64,000 nucleotides of DNA from Psychrobacter sp. NZS113 (lineage in GTDB: Bacteria > Pseudomonadota > Gammaproteobacteria > Pseudomonadales > Moraxellaceae): contig NZ_JADYWL010000002.1 of assembly GCF_015864825.1 (NCBI RefSeq), forward strand, positions 186,001-250,000, given 5' to 3'. Position numbers and translations under genes: made by a program. Shown here one piece after another: positions 18,785-26,788 of this stretch; within the stretch, counting starts at the first letter, position 1; each line of letters begins with the position of its first letter. The notes under the pieces were generated by a model that made no database searches, was not told where the DNA came from, and saw only the letters and a program-made list of their open reading frames with translations.

Positions 18785-18869
18785 ACATCTATACATATAG
18801 ATGTCTTGTCATTATTAAATTATTCTGATAGTTTACATAACGAAGATATTTTTATCTAAACTATCTTCG
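18785..18869. promoter_or_regulatory. Two inverted repeats upstream of the 5-oxoproline cluster
   Basis: ACATCTAT (18785-18792) and ATAGATGT (18797-18804) form a perfect dyad with a 4-base centre. A second set, GATAGTTTA (18827-18835) with TAAACTATC (18857-18865), overlaps CGAAGATA (18841-18848) with TATCTTCG (18862-18869), giving two alternative pairings. They lie 75-160 bases before the first gene and look like operators or a leader structure. Confidence 0.45.
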
Positions 18870-18945
18870 CAACGTACATAGTCAAAATAGATGTTATCAG
18901 AAAGCCTTATTTGCCAAAAACGTCAAAACGTAAAAGGTTGTAATT

Positions 18946-19737
18946 ATGTTAGATTTAGCAAATATGACGCCACAAGAGGTCAGAGCACTAATTGGTAAGA
19001 ACGAAATCAACAAGCCGACTTCTGGCATGTGCAAAGGTCACATACAAGCAAACCTAGTCATAGTACCCAAGAAATTGGCCTATGATTTTTTATTGTTTGC
19101 GCAAAGAAACCCAAAATCTTGTCCTATTTTAGACGTGACAGATATTGGCAGTTCAGAACCAAGGTTGATGGCGAAGGGCGCAGACTTAAAGTCTGATGTC
19201 CCAAAGTATCGAATATATGAGTTTGGTGAGCTGGTGGCTGAGGTCTCAGACCTAACAGACTATTGGAGAGACGACTTGGTATGCTTTCTTTTAGGATGTA
19301 GCTTTTCCTTTGAGTCTGCCATGCTCAATGCGTCTATTCCTGTCAGACACATCGAAGACAATCACAACGTTCCTATGTATATCACAAATATAGAAACTGA
19401 GCCTGCAGGACAGTTTCATGGAAAAATGGTGGTCAGCATGCGACCGATACCTTATCCATTAATCACCAGAGCCGTACAAGCCACCTCTCGGTTTCCGCAA
19501 GTACATGGCGCGCCTATCCATATTGGAGACCCTAGTGTCATCGGTATCACAGACATTCACTCTCCCGATTTTGGTGATGCATCACTCATAAAGGAAGGCG
19601 AAGTGCCTGTATTTTGGGCTTGTGGTGTGACGCCTCAAAGCATTGCAATGACCAGTAAACCAGAACTGATGATCACGCATGCTCCAGGGTACATGTTTAT
19701 CTGCGATCCAAAGGATGAGGATTTGGCAGTTCTGTAA
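18946..19737 (+). CDS. DUF1445-family putative hydro-lyase / D-glutamate cyclase-like protein
   Basis: 263 residues, the common length of the DUF1445 (YcsI-like) family. Conserved landmarks are GMCKGHIQANLVIVP near the N-terminus, the block FLLGCSFSFESAMLNASIPVRH, the segment MVVSMRP, and the end HAPGYMFICDP. A vertebrate relative is D-glutamate cyclase, which turns D-glutamate into 5-oxo-D-proline; bacterial members are usually listed as putative hydro-lyases. Being first in a 5-oxoproline gene cluster fits the cyclase reading well. AAAGG precedes the ATG. It probably shares transcription with the genes that follow 200 bases downstream. Confidence 0.82.
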   Translation: MLDLANMTPQEVRALIGKNEINKPTSGMCKGHIQANLVIVPKKLAYDFLLFAQRNPKSCPILDVTDIGSSEPRLMAKGADLKSDVPKYRIYEFGELVAEVSDLTDYWRDDLVCFLLGCSFSFESAMLNASIPVRHIEDNHNVPMYITNIETEPAGQFHGKMVVSMRPIPYPLITRAVQATSRFPQVHGAPIHIGDPSVIGITDIHSPDFGDASLIKEGEVPVFWACGVTPQSIAMTSKPELMITHAPGYMFICDPKDEDLAVL

Positions 19738-19851
19738 TTTTGGATGACAACGCTATTTTAAAAAGCCCTTTTAAAATGTAAGGGCGTCCAATCTTATTTG
19801 TCCAAAAAGCTTTCAATAAATAAAAATGTAGTGTTTAACAGTAAGGCCCTA

Positions 19852-19881
19852 GTTATATCAGCGACAGTTATATCAGCGACA
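19852..19881 (+). repeat. Two tandem copies of a 15-bp unit
   Basis: The unit GTTATATCAGCGACA occurs twice head to tail (19852-19866, 19867-19881) in the 200-bp spacer before the biotin carrier gene. It could be a regulator half-site pair or simple slippage. Confidence 0.6.
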
Positions 19882-19936
19882 AAATTTCTTATAAAACATA
19901 ATTATTCACTTTCACTCTAATGGAACAGACAATCAT

Positions 19937-20443
19937 ATGAATATAAACTTTACGGATCTAGAAAAGCTAATCAAGATCGCAGAAGGCGCTGATATACAAT
20001 CTTTAGAGGTGACCGATGGCGATGCACGCATCTCTATCATTTGTCAGGCTAGTGGCAATACCTCTCACTCAAAAACTGCTCATTCAGAAGCACACACAGT
20101 AAGCTCCCATAATAACACTCCTAATAATACCAGTGCAGACAACAACGCTATTGATGAAACGGTGACGACAGAGGTCACTAATTCATCTAGCTCTTCATCT
20201 TCATCCCAAGTATTAGCACCTATGCTCGGTACTTTTTATCTTCGCTCTGAGCCAACCGCTGAGGCGTTCTTTGAGGTGGGCGATCAGGTAGCAGTAGGGC
20301 AGACCCTATGTATCATTGAAGCCATGAAAATGATGCATGAAGTAAAAGCAGAAGCTGACGGTACGATTCAAGAAATTCTGATCGATGAAGGTGACGTCGT
20401 AGAATATGCACAGCCCTTATTTATTATAGCGCCAGATAGTTAA
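19937..20443 (+). CDS. accB: Biotin carboxyl carrier protein
   Basis: 168 residues. The C-terminal biotinyl domain has the full EAMKMMHEV motif with biotinyl Lys131, and the N-terminal region has the FTDLEKLIKIAEGADI start typical of AccB. The linker between them is polar and contains a run of eight Ser at about 83-90. It carries carboxylated biotin between a biotin carboxylase and a carboxyltransferase. Here the partner carboxylase is the next gene, and the neighbours are pxpB/pxpC, so it probably serves a special carboxylase rather than fatty acid synthesis. The symbol reflects the family only. Confidence 0.88.
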   Translation: MNINFTDLEKLIKIAEGADIQSLEVTDGDARISIICQASGNTSHSKTAHSEAHTVSSHNNTPNNTSADNNAIDETVTTEVTNSSSSSSSSQVLAPMLGTFYLRSEPTAEAFFEVGDQVAVGQTLCIIEAMKMMHEVKAEADGTIQEILIDEGDVVEYAQPLFIIAPDS

Positions 20444-20522
20444 AGTCAATCAATAGCCACTCAATATTGCATAGACGCTGCACAAACACTGTATTTGACA
20501 CTATATTTTTAAGGGAATAAAC

Positions 20523-21869
20523 ATGTTCACAAAAATCTTAATTGCCAATCGTGGCGAGATTGCGCTACGTATTATCCGAGCTTGTAAGCAGCTGGGTATT
20601 AAATCAGTCATTGCTCATTCTGAATCAGACAAAGACTCGTTACCCGTGCGCCTAGCCGATGAAGCAGTATGCATCGGGCCTGCCAATGCTACTCACAGCT
20701 ATCTCAATCAAAGAGCACTTGTCTCTGCAGCAAAAATCACCAACGCACAAGCCATCCATCCAGGCTATGGCTTTTTGTCTGAAAACGCAGACTTTGCTGC
20801 TTTGATTGAAGACTCAGGTCTCACGTTTATTGGCCCAACAGCTGACAATATCAGAAACATGGGCGACAAGGTTGAAGCCAAAAAACAAATGACAATGGCT
20901 GGCGTACCCTGTGTGCCTGGTTCTGATGGCGCATTGCCTGCTGATTCAGAGCAAGTTATCAAGATTGCCAGTGACGTTGGTTATCCAGTCATTATCAAAG
21001 CGGCAAGTGGTGGTGGCGGTCGTGGGATGCGCGTGGTCGAAAAAGAAGCTGACTTACTCTCTGCTATCTCTATGACGCAAACAGAAGCCAAAGCCAATTT
21101 TGGTAGCGCTATCGTTTATCTCGAAAAATACTTACAAGCACCGCGTCATATCGAAGTGCAAGTCATGTCTGATACTCACGGCAATGCGATTTATTTAGGC
21201 GAGCGTGATTGCTCTATGCAGCGTCGTCATCAAAAAGTCATTGAAGAAGCGCCAGCACCCGGTATCACCGAAGAGCAGCGCCAAAAAATCGGCCAAGCCT
21301 GTGTCACAGCTTGTGAGCAAATGCAGTATAGAGGCGCAGGCACGTTTGAGTTTTTATATGAAAACGGCGAGTTCTTCTTTATCGAGATGAATACTCGTGT
21401 GCAAGTTGAGCACACCATCACTGAGATGGTAACGGGCGTGGATATTGTGCAAGAGCAAATCAGAGTAGCTGCAGGACTGCCACTGGCATACAAACAGAAT
21501 GATATCGCCATTACCGGACACGCTTTTGAGTGCCGTATCAATGCTGAAAACGCGCAGACATTTTTGCCAAATGCTGGACGCATAGACTACTGCCACATGC
21601 CAGCAGGGTTTGGTATCAGAGTAGACAGTCATGCTGAATCGAACTACACCGTGCCGCCATCTTATGACAGTTTGATTGCCAAGATATGTGTACAAGATCG
21701 TTCAAGAGAAAAAGCGATAGAAAAAATGCGTGCGGCCTTATCGGAGGCGCAAATCACGGGTATTGATACCAACATTGGTTTGCATCAACGTCTGTTTGAA
21801 GATGAGGTGTTTTGTCAGGGTCAAATGAGCATTCATTATCTAGAAGAGTGGATACAAGACAATATATAA
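20523..21869 (+). CDS. accC: Biotin carboxylase
   Basis: 448 residues, exact family length. Visible landmarks: the N-terminal [17 protein letters not shown], the glycine-rich ATP loop [14 protein letters not shown], the catalytic stretch [20 protein letters not shown], and [21 protein letters not shown] with the conserved Glu and Arg. It carboxylates biotin on the carrier protein using ATP and bicarbonate. It sits between the carrier gene and pxpB, an arrangement that recalls the domain order of urea carboxylase. The housekeeping AccC is expected elsewhere in the genome. The spacing to the preceding gene is 79 bases. Confidence 0.92.
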   Translation: MFTKILIANRGEIALRIIRACKQLGIKSVIAHSESDKDSLPVRLADEAVCIGPANATHSYLNQRALVSAAKITNAQAIHPGYGFLSENADFAALIEDSGLTFIGPTADNIRNMGDKVEAKKQMTMAGVPCVPGSDGALPADSEQVIKIASDVGYPVIIKAASGGGGRGMRVVEKEADLLSAISMTQTEAKANFGSAIVYLEKYLQAPRHIEVQVMSDTHGNAIYLGERDCSMQRRHQKVIEEAPAPGITEEQRQKIGQACVTACEQMQYRGAGTFEFLYENGEFFFIEMNTRVQVEHTITEMVTGVDIVQEQIRVAAGLPLAYKQNDIAITGHAFECRINAENAQTFLPNAGRIDYCHMPAGFGIRVDSHAESNYTVPPSYDSLIAKICVQDRSREKAIEKMRAALSEAQITGIDTNIGLHQRLFEDEVFCQGQMSIHYLEEWIQDNI

Positions 21870-21950
21870 ATCCAGTCTTGCCCGCAAAAATGAAAACCAA
21901 ATTTGGCATTAGCGTCAGAATTAAGATAACAGATAATGGAGCCCATACTG

Positions 21951-22604
21951 ATGGAACTACAATGGCAAATATGCAGTGAAACCAATCTAGCGTTGTTTTT
22001 TCCTAAACCAACCACCTTAGAAAAACAACAAAAATGCTGGGCTTTATCAGACAGCATCCAGAAAATGCCAGAAGTTATCGAAGTAGTGATTGGCATGAAT
22101 ACGCTCAGTGTATTCATCGTTCCATTAACGTGGGCTGAGCTGAATACTTTTAAAGACAAGCTTTCAGATCTACTCAATGATATCCCTTCAAAAACCATCC
22201 AAGGTAAGCACGTCGAGATACCAGTGCATTACGGTGGAAAATATGGCCCCGATCTAGCGGCCATGGCGAATGATCTAAATCTCTCAGTTGAAGCCGTTGT
22301 CGAGCTACATACTAAAGCCACTTATACCGTTTACTTTATCGGTTTTCAGCCAGGATTTCCTTATCTTGGCGGCTTGTCTGAGTCCTTATACTTCCCAAGA
22401 CATGCTGTACCTAGAACCCAAGTACCCGCAGGCTCAGTGGGTATCGGTGGTGAGCAGACAGGGGTTTATCCTTTTGATTCTCCAGGCGGTTGGCAGCTAC
22501 TAGGCCAGACGGATACTGCTTTATTTGATTTAACCAAGACCTCTCCGACGTTGCTTAACGCAGGCGATACTTTGACATTTAAAGCGATTGATATTCATCA
22601 ATAA
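21951..22604 (+). CDS. pxpB: 5-oxoprolinase subunit PxpB (KipI-like)
   Basis: The ATG at 21951 is preferred because GGAG lies 9 bases upstream; the frame is open from 21936. 217 residues of the KipI/allophanate-hydrolase subunit 1 family. Signature segment: YTVYFIGFQPGFPYLGGL, then the PR..PR..VPAGSVGIGG loop and YPFDSPGGWQLLG with a conserved histidine/glycine-rich fold. With PxpC and PxpA it forms the ATP-dependent enzyme that opens 5-oxoproline to glutamate. The same fold is half of the carboxyltransferase part of urea carboxylase, which is relevant given the neighbouring biotin carboxylase. Confidence 0.92.
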   Translation: MELQWQICSETNLALFFPKPTTLEKQQKCWALSDSIQKMPEVIEVVIGMNTLSVFIVPLTWAELNTFKDKLSDLLNDIPSKTIQGKHVEIPVHYGGKYGPDLAAMANDLNLSVEAVVELHTKATYTVYFIGFQPGFPYLGGLSESLYFPRHAVPRTQVPAGSVGIGGEQTGVYPFDSPGGWQLLGQTDTALFDLTKTSPTLLNAGDTLTFKAIDIHQ

Positions 22605-22656
22605 GCGATAAATAAAAGATGCATGAATCAAAAAGACAAATAAACAGGTGGTATCA

Positions 22657-23580
22657 ATGAAAATTTTAACCGCAAGTGCCCTTGCCAGTATTCAAGATTC
22701 GGGACGACTGGGTTACCGCAGTATGGGTGTGGGTAGAAATGGTGTAATGGACAGCTGGGCGCTACAAGCTGGTAACGCTTTGATGAAAAATGAGGCCAAC
22801 GAACCTGCTATTGAAATAGCGCTCGGTGAGCTAACCATACAGTTTGAAGAAAGCGTCAGTTTTTGCTTAACAGGTGCTTTATACGAGGCATATTTAGACG
22901 ACAAGCGTGTTCCTTGCTATTGGCGTATCAATGCGACAGCTGGGCAGACGCTCAAACTTTTACGTCCGCTACAAGGTATGTATAGCTATTTATGTGTGCA
23001 CGGTGGCTTCGATATTGAGCCAGTATTACAGTCGGTTAGCACCAATCTCAAAGCAGGATTTGGCGGATTTGAAGGCAGATACCTAAAAGCCGATGACAGA
23101 TTAACGGTAAAAACCGAATCAAACCTGCCTGTCATTGGGGTGGCTCGACTTGCACCAACCGATATCATTAGAGTGATAAAAAGCAGTGAGTATGATTGCT
23201 TCACTGAGTCGTCTCAACAAGCTTTTGAAAATCAGCCTTGGAAACTACAAACCAGTAGCAACCGTATGGGTTACCGCCTTGAGGGAGCAACAGCGCTTGA
23301 ATTTAGTAAGCCTGTAGAAATGAGCTCACATGGTGTTGATATTGGTATGATTCAGGTGCCACCACAAGGGCAACCGATTATTTTGATGGCGGATGGGCAA
23401 ACAACGGGTGGCTATCCGAAAATTGCAACCGTGATTCAAGCAGACATAGGTCTGATGGCACAGATTAGATTTGGCAAAACCTGTCAGTTCGTCGTTGTGT
23501 CATTAGAGCAAGCGTTAAAGGAACAGCAAAACAGACAACACTATATCGATCAAATAAAGGAGTATGCCAATGAAAATTGA
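22657..23580 (+). CDS. pxpC: 5-oxoprolinase subunit PxpC (KipA-like)
   Basis: The start is set at ATG 22657 (MKILTASALASIQDSGR), with GGTGG upstream; a GTG three codons before is possible. 307 residues of the biotin-dependent carboxyltransferase/KipA family (urea amidolyase-related). Landmarks: IQDSGRLGYRSMGVGRNGVMD, TSSNRMGYRLEG, and the C-terminal block IQVPPQGQPIILMADGQTTGGYPK, the best-kept part of the family. It pairs with PxpB to form the heteromer. The stop overlaps the start of pxpA by 11 bases, a sign of translational coupling. Confidence 0.93.
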   Translation: MKILTASALASIQDSGRLGYRSMGVGRNGVMDSWALQAGNALMKNEANEPAIEIALGELTIQFEESVSFCLTGALYEAYLDDKRVPCYWRINATAGQTLKLLRPLQGMYSYLCVHGGFDIEPVLQSVSTNLKAGFGGFEGRYLKADDRLTVKTESNLPVIGVARLAPTDIIRVIKSSEYDCFTESSQQAFENQPWKLQTSSNRMGYRLEGATALEFSKPVEMSSHGVDIGMIQVPPQGQPIILMADGQTTGGYPKIATVIQADIGLMAQIRFGKTCQFVVVSLEQALKEQQNRQHYIDQIKEYANEN

Positions 23581-24304
23581 TTTAAATGCTGATGTGGCGG
23601 AAGGCTGCGGGCAAGACGATAAATTACTAACGATAGTCAGCTCAGCGAATGTCTGCTGCGGTCTTCATGCTGGTTCTTACAGCGAGATGCTAGCCACGTT
23701 GCAATTGGCAAAAGCAAACAACGTGAGCGTAGGCGCACATCCTGGTCTAAACGATAGAGAAAACTTTGGCCGTATTCATGAGCCGTTAAGCGAAGCCGAT
23801 TATCGTGCTTTATTGGTGTATCAGTTGGGTGCAACCAAAGCGCTCTGTGACTTGGTTGGTGTGTCATTAGACTATGTAAAACCGCATGGTGCATTGTACA
23901 ACCAAGCTGCTATTGATGAAGACTTATCAGATATTTTGGTGAGTGAAATCAAACGATTTGATCCAAGCCTAAAGGTCATGGGTTTGTCCGGCGGCTACTT
24001 GGTTAAATCAGCTAAGAAGCATGGTTTAGAAGCCATATCAGAAGTGTTTGCCGATAGAAACTATGAAAAAGACGGCTCGCTGGTCTCTCGTAGCAAAGAC
24101 AACGCCCTGATAACCGACACAGACGATGCGGTTAAGCATGTGTTGCAGATGATTACTGAAGGGACGGTCACCAGTGTCTGTGGCCAAACTGTCCCCGTAG
24201 AAGCGCAAAGTATTTGCCTACATGGGGATGGCGAACACGCCATTTTATTTGCAAAAGAAATCAAGAAACAACTAGAGCTCAAAGGTATCACTATCTCTGC
24301 CTAA
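23570..24304 (+). CDS. pxpA: 5-oxoprolinase subunit PxpA (LamB/YcsF family)
   Basis: The ATG at 23570 (MKIDLNADVAEGCG) has GGAG eight bases upstream. 244 residues, family standard. The metal or substrate residues of the fold are in DLNADVAEGCGQDD, SSANVCCGLHAG, VGAHPGLNDRENFGR, VKPHGALYNQ and ICLHGDGEHA. It is the hydrolytic LamB/YcsF partner in ATP-dependent conversion of 5-oxo-L-proline to L-glutamate. The gene overlaps pxpC. An SLDYVKPHGALYN stretch as usual shows the active-site histidine region. Confidence 0.95.
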   Translation: MKIDLNADVAEGCGQDDKLLTIVSSANVCCGLHAGSYSEMLATLQLAKANNVSVGAHPGLNDRENFGRIHEPLSEADYRALLVYQLGATKALCDLVGVSLDYVKPHGALYNQAAIDEDLSDILVSEIKRFDPSLKVMGLSGGYLVKSAKKHGLEAISEVFADRNYEKDGSLVSRSKDNALITDTDDAVKHVLQMITEGTVTSVCGQTVPVEAQSICLHGDGEHAILFAKEIKKQLELKGITISA

Positions 24305-24533
24305 TAAATATCCGCCTCCTAGGGCATGTACTCAACTCAATTGAGGGTAATATAAATGGGTTAAAAATGGCTAAATCTTGCCAAACGGCGTCAAATAGCT
24401 CACTAATATCTCGATATTATCTGCGCTATTTTCCTTGTTTGACTGCCACTTATCTCATTCTTACCACCATTTTTAAAATGAGGATACGCCCTGATTATTT
24501 GATTAAACAATCCCATACAGCACAAGGATATTT

Positions 24534-25721
24534 ATGAGTACCCTAAAAAAACACAATACGGCCATTTTAGGCGCGGCCTTTCTGATGGCGACATCAGCCG
24601 TAGGGCCAGGGTTTTTGACCCAAACTGCCACATTTACCGAAAGCCTTATGGCAAGTTTCGGTTTTGTTATCTTAATATCTATTATTATGGACATTGGCGT
24701 TCAGCTTAACGTTTGGCGCATCGTTGCTGTCTCTAAAAAACGTGCACAGGAAATCGCCAACTTGGTGTTTCCTGGTGTCGGTTACTTGCTTGCTTTCTTG
24801 ATTATTGCGGGTGGTCTTGCTTTCAATATTGGTAATATTGGCGGGGCAGGGCTTGGTATGCAGTCCATGTTCAATATATCACCCATCACAGGTGCATTGA
24901 TTAGTGGTGTGATTGCAGTCGCTATCTTTTTGGGCCGAGAAACAGGTCCTATAATGGATAAATTTGCTCAGTTAATGGGCTTTATCCTGATTGTGTTGAT
25001 TATTTATGTGGTCTTTAAATCTGATCCGCCACTAGCAGAAGCTGTCAGCAAAACCATCATGCCAGACAAAATTGATGCAGTCGCTATCGTGACGCTAGTA
25101 GGTGGTACAGTTGGGGGTTATATTACTTTCTCAGGCGCGCATCGCTTATTAGAAGCTGGTGTCAGCGGAGAAGAGAACTTAAGCTCAGTAACTAGAAGCT
25201 CGGTCTCTGGTATCTTAATTGCCTCTGTGATTCGTGTGTTTTTATTCCTTGCCGTATTAGGTGTGGTATCTCAAGGCTTTGCATTGAATCCTGCCAACCC
25301 AGCCATGTCGCCTTTTGAGTATATTTTAGGAAATGCAGGTAAAGTTATTTTTGGTATGGTGATTTGGGCGGCTTCTGTGACCTCGGTGATTGGTGCTGCT
25401 TATACCTCTGTGTCTTTTATGACCAACTTCCATCCATTTATTGAAAAGCACAAACGCTACTTCATTATTGGTTTCATCGTGATCTCGACAATGGTGTTTG
25501 CGACTATCGGTAAGCCAGCCCAAATACTAGTACTGGTTGGTACACTAAATGGTTTGGTATTGCCTATCGCTATGGTCATCATTTTGATTGCCGCCTACAG
25601 AAAAAATATCGTTGGCAATTATAAGCACCCGATTTGGATTGCCGTATTTGGCTGGATCATCGCCATCGTCATGAGTATTTTGAGCGTCATGACCATTGCT
25701 AAATACCTTGGCATGAGCTAA
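24534..25721 (+). CDS. NRAMP-fold permease of the 5-oxoproline cluster
   Basis: 395 residues with about 11 hydrophobic helices. It fits the NRAMP family, but the helix 1 motif DPGN reads SAVGPGFLTQ and the helix 6 MPH motif is replaced by GGYITFSGAHRLL. Metal coordination is therefore unlikely. Placement behind pxpBCA and before a carrier-like gene suggests import of 5-oxoproline, D-glutamate or a related amide. It is a distant relative of the gene at 5657-6931, which has different replacements at the same places. AAGGA precedes the ATG. Confidence 0.8.
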   Translation: MSTLKKHNTAILGAAFLMATSAVGPGFLTQTATFTESLMASFGFVILISIIMDIGVQLNVWRIVAVSKKRAQEIANLVFPGVGYLLAFLIIAGGLAFNIGNIGGAGLGMQSMFNISPITGALISGVIAVAIFLGRETGPIMDKFAQLMGFILIVLIIYVVFKSDPPLAEAVSKTIMPDKIDAVAIVTLVGGTVGGYITFSGAHRLLEAGVSGEENLSSVTRSSVSGILIASVIRVFLFLAVLGVVSQGFALNPANPAMSPFEYILGNAGKVIFGMVIWAASVTSVIGAAYTSVSFMTNFHPFIEKHKRYFIIGFIVISTMVFATIGKPAQILVLVGTLNGLVLPIAMVIILIAAYRKNIVGNYKHPIWIAVFGWIIAIVMSILSVMTIAKYLGMS

Positions 25722-25740
25722 ACATTAATTTAAGGAATGT

Positions 25741-26166
25741 ATGATGGATATAGAGCAAATAGCACGTGTGGTCAAACTGGTTGAGAGCAGTCAGTTGCAT
25801 GAAGTCACGATTGCAGACAACGGGCAGTCTATTAAGGTGGTTAACAGTCTAGGTGTGCAGAGTAATGTAAGCGCTAATCCTATAGACGCGATGACTACTC
25901 ATAAGCCTGAACAGCAGGGTAGTGATGTCTTGCAAGTAGGTGCCACTTACGTTGGGCAGGTCTACTTAAGTGAAGATGATGCAACAGATAACTTAGTCAA
26001 AGAAGGCGACCACATTCAAAAAGGTCAAACCGTTTGCTTCATTGATGAGTTGACCCGTTTGCAGCCAGTGATTAGTAATAAAGAAGGTATTGTCACGGCA
26101 GTTTTGGTTGAAAGTGGCCAAAACGTTGAATACGGACAGCCTATTTTTGAGTTAGCTCGTAGTTAA
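25741..26166 (+). CDS. Biotin-carrier-like protein without the biotinyl lysine
   Basis: 141 residues, collinear with the carrier at 19937-20443: an N-terminal MDIEQIARVVKLVESSQLHEV helix-strand part, a short linker, and a biotinyl-type barrel ending EYGQPIFELARS. The motif EAMKM is replaced by DELTR (about residues 102-106), so Thr stands where the biotinylated Lys should be and the protein cannot carry biotin. It may be a structural or regulatory subunit of the cluster's carboxylase, or a relic kept for another binding role. It follows the permease by 19 bases with AAGGA as ribosome site, so it is the last gene of the operon. Confidence 0.78.
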   Translation: MMDIEQIARVVKLVESSQLHEVTIADNGQSIKVVNSLGVQSNVSANPIDAMTTHKPEQQGSDVLQVGATYVGQVYLSEDDATDNLVKEGDHIQKGQTVCFIDELTRLQPVISNKEGIVTAVLVESGQNVEYGQPIFELARS

Positions 26167-26200
26167 AACAGTTAACGTAGTTTTGGTTAAATCAAAATAT

Positions 26201-26232
26201 AAACCCTTTAAGCGTCATCGCTTAAAGGGTTT
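26201..26232 (+). terminator. Terminator of the 5-oxoproline operon
   Basis: Perfect 14-bp stem (26201-26214 with 26219-26232), TCAT loop, followed by further T residues. It also faces the cueR stop and may act on both strands. Confidence 0.92.
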
Positions 26233-26289
26233 TTTATGTGCTGAGTATTTGTATTGGCCTCATCATGTATTTCGTACATCTGATATAAG

Positions 26290-26682
26290 TTATTTACTCT
26301 GTCCTAGATCCTCTAAGATAGCGCAATCTGCATTATCATCGCCTGCACAATGATCAAAAGAATTCTGTAGCGAATTGACCATCTCTTGCAGTTGGGCAAT
26401 TTTTTGGTTTAGCGTTTCGATATGCTCTTGTGTCAGTTGCTTAACATCTGCACTCTGACGGTTGGCATTTTTGCGCAAATATAGCAACTCTTTCATTTGC
26501 TTGGATGAGAACCCCAAGTCACGAGAATGCCTTAAAAAGCATAAGTCGTCGATATCGTCTTTAGAGTACAAGCGATAACCTGAATTCGAGCGATTTACGG
26601 TTTCTAGCAAGCCAATCTGCTCATAGTAGCGAATCATTTTGGTAGAGATACCGGATTGCTTTGATGCTTGACCAATATTCAT
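26290..26682 (-). CDS. cueR: Cu(I)-responsive MerR-family regulator CueR
   Basis: 130 residues. The N-terminal winged helix is MNIGQASKQSGISTKMIRYYE, followed by a dimerisation coiled coil (about residues 78-108). Copper ligands are Cys112 and Cys120 in HCAGDDNADC, the same numbering and spacing as in E. coli CueR. It activates the copA promoter by twisting a 19-bp spacer when Cu(I) is bound. It is encoded just downstream of copA on the same strand, 106 bases away, and has AAGGA before its ATG. Confidence 0.93.
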   Translation of the reverse strand: MNIGQASKQSGISTKMIRYYEQIGLLETVNRSNSGYRLYSKDDIDDLCFLRHSRDLGFSSKQMKELLYLRKNANRQSADVKQLTQEHIETLNQKIAQLQEMVNSLQNSFDHCAGDDNADCAILEDLGQSK

Positions 26683-26788
26683 AATTGTCCTTCTAACTCA
26701 AAAAGGGTTTAAACAACAATATTTAAACCCTATATGGATATGCTTTACGATTCTATATTCACTCTGTAGCGGTTTAGTAGTTCGCTGA

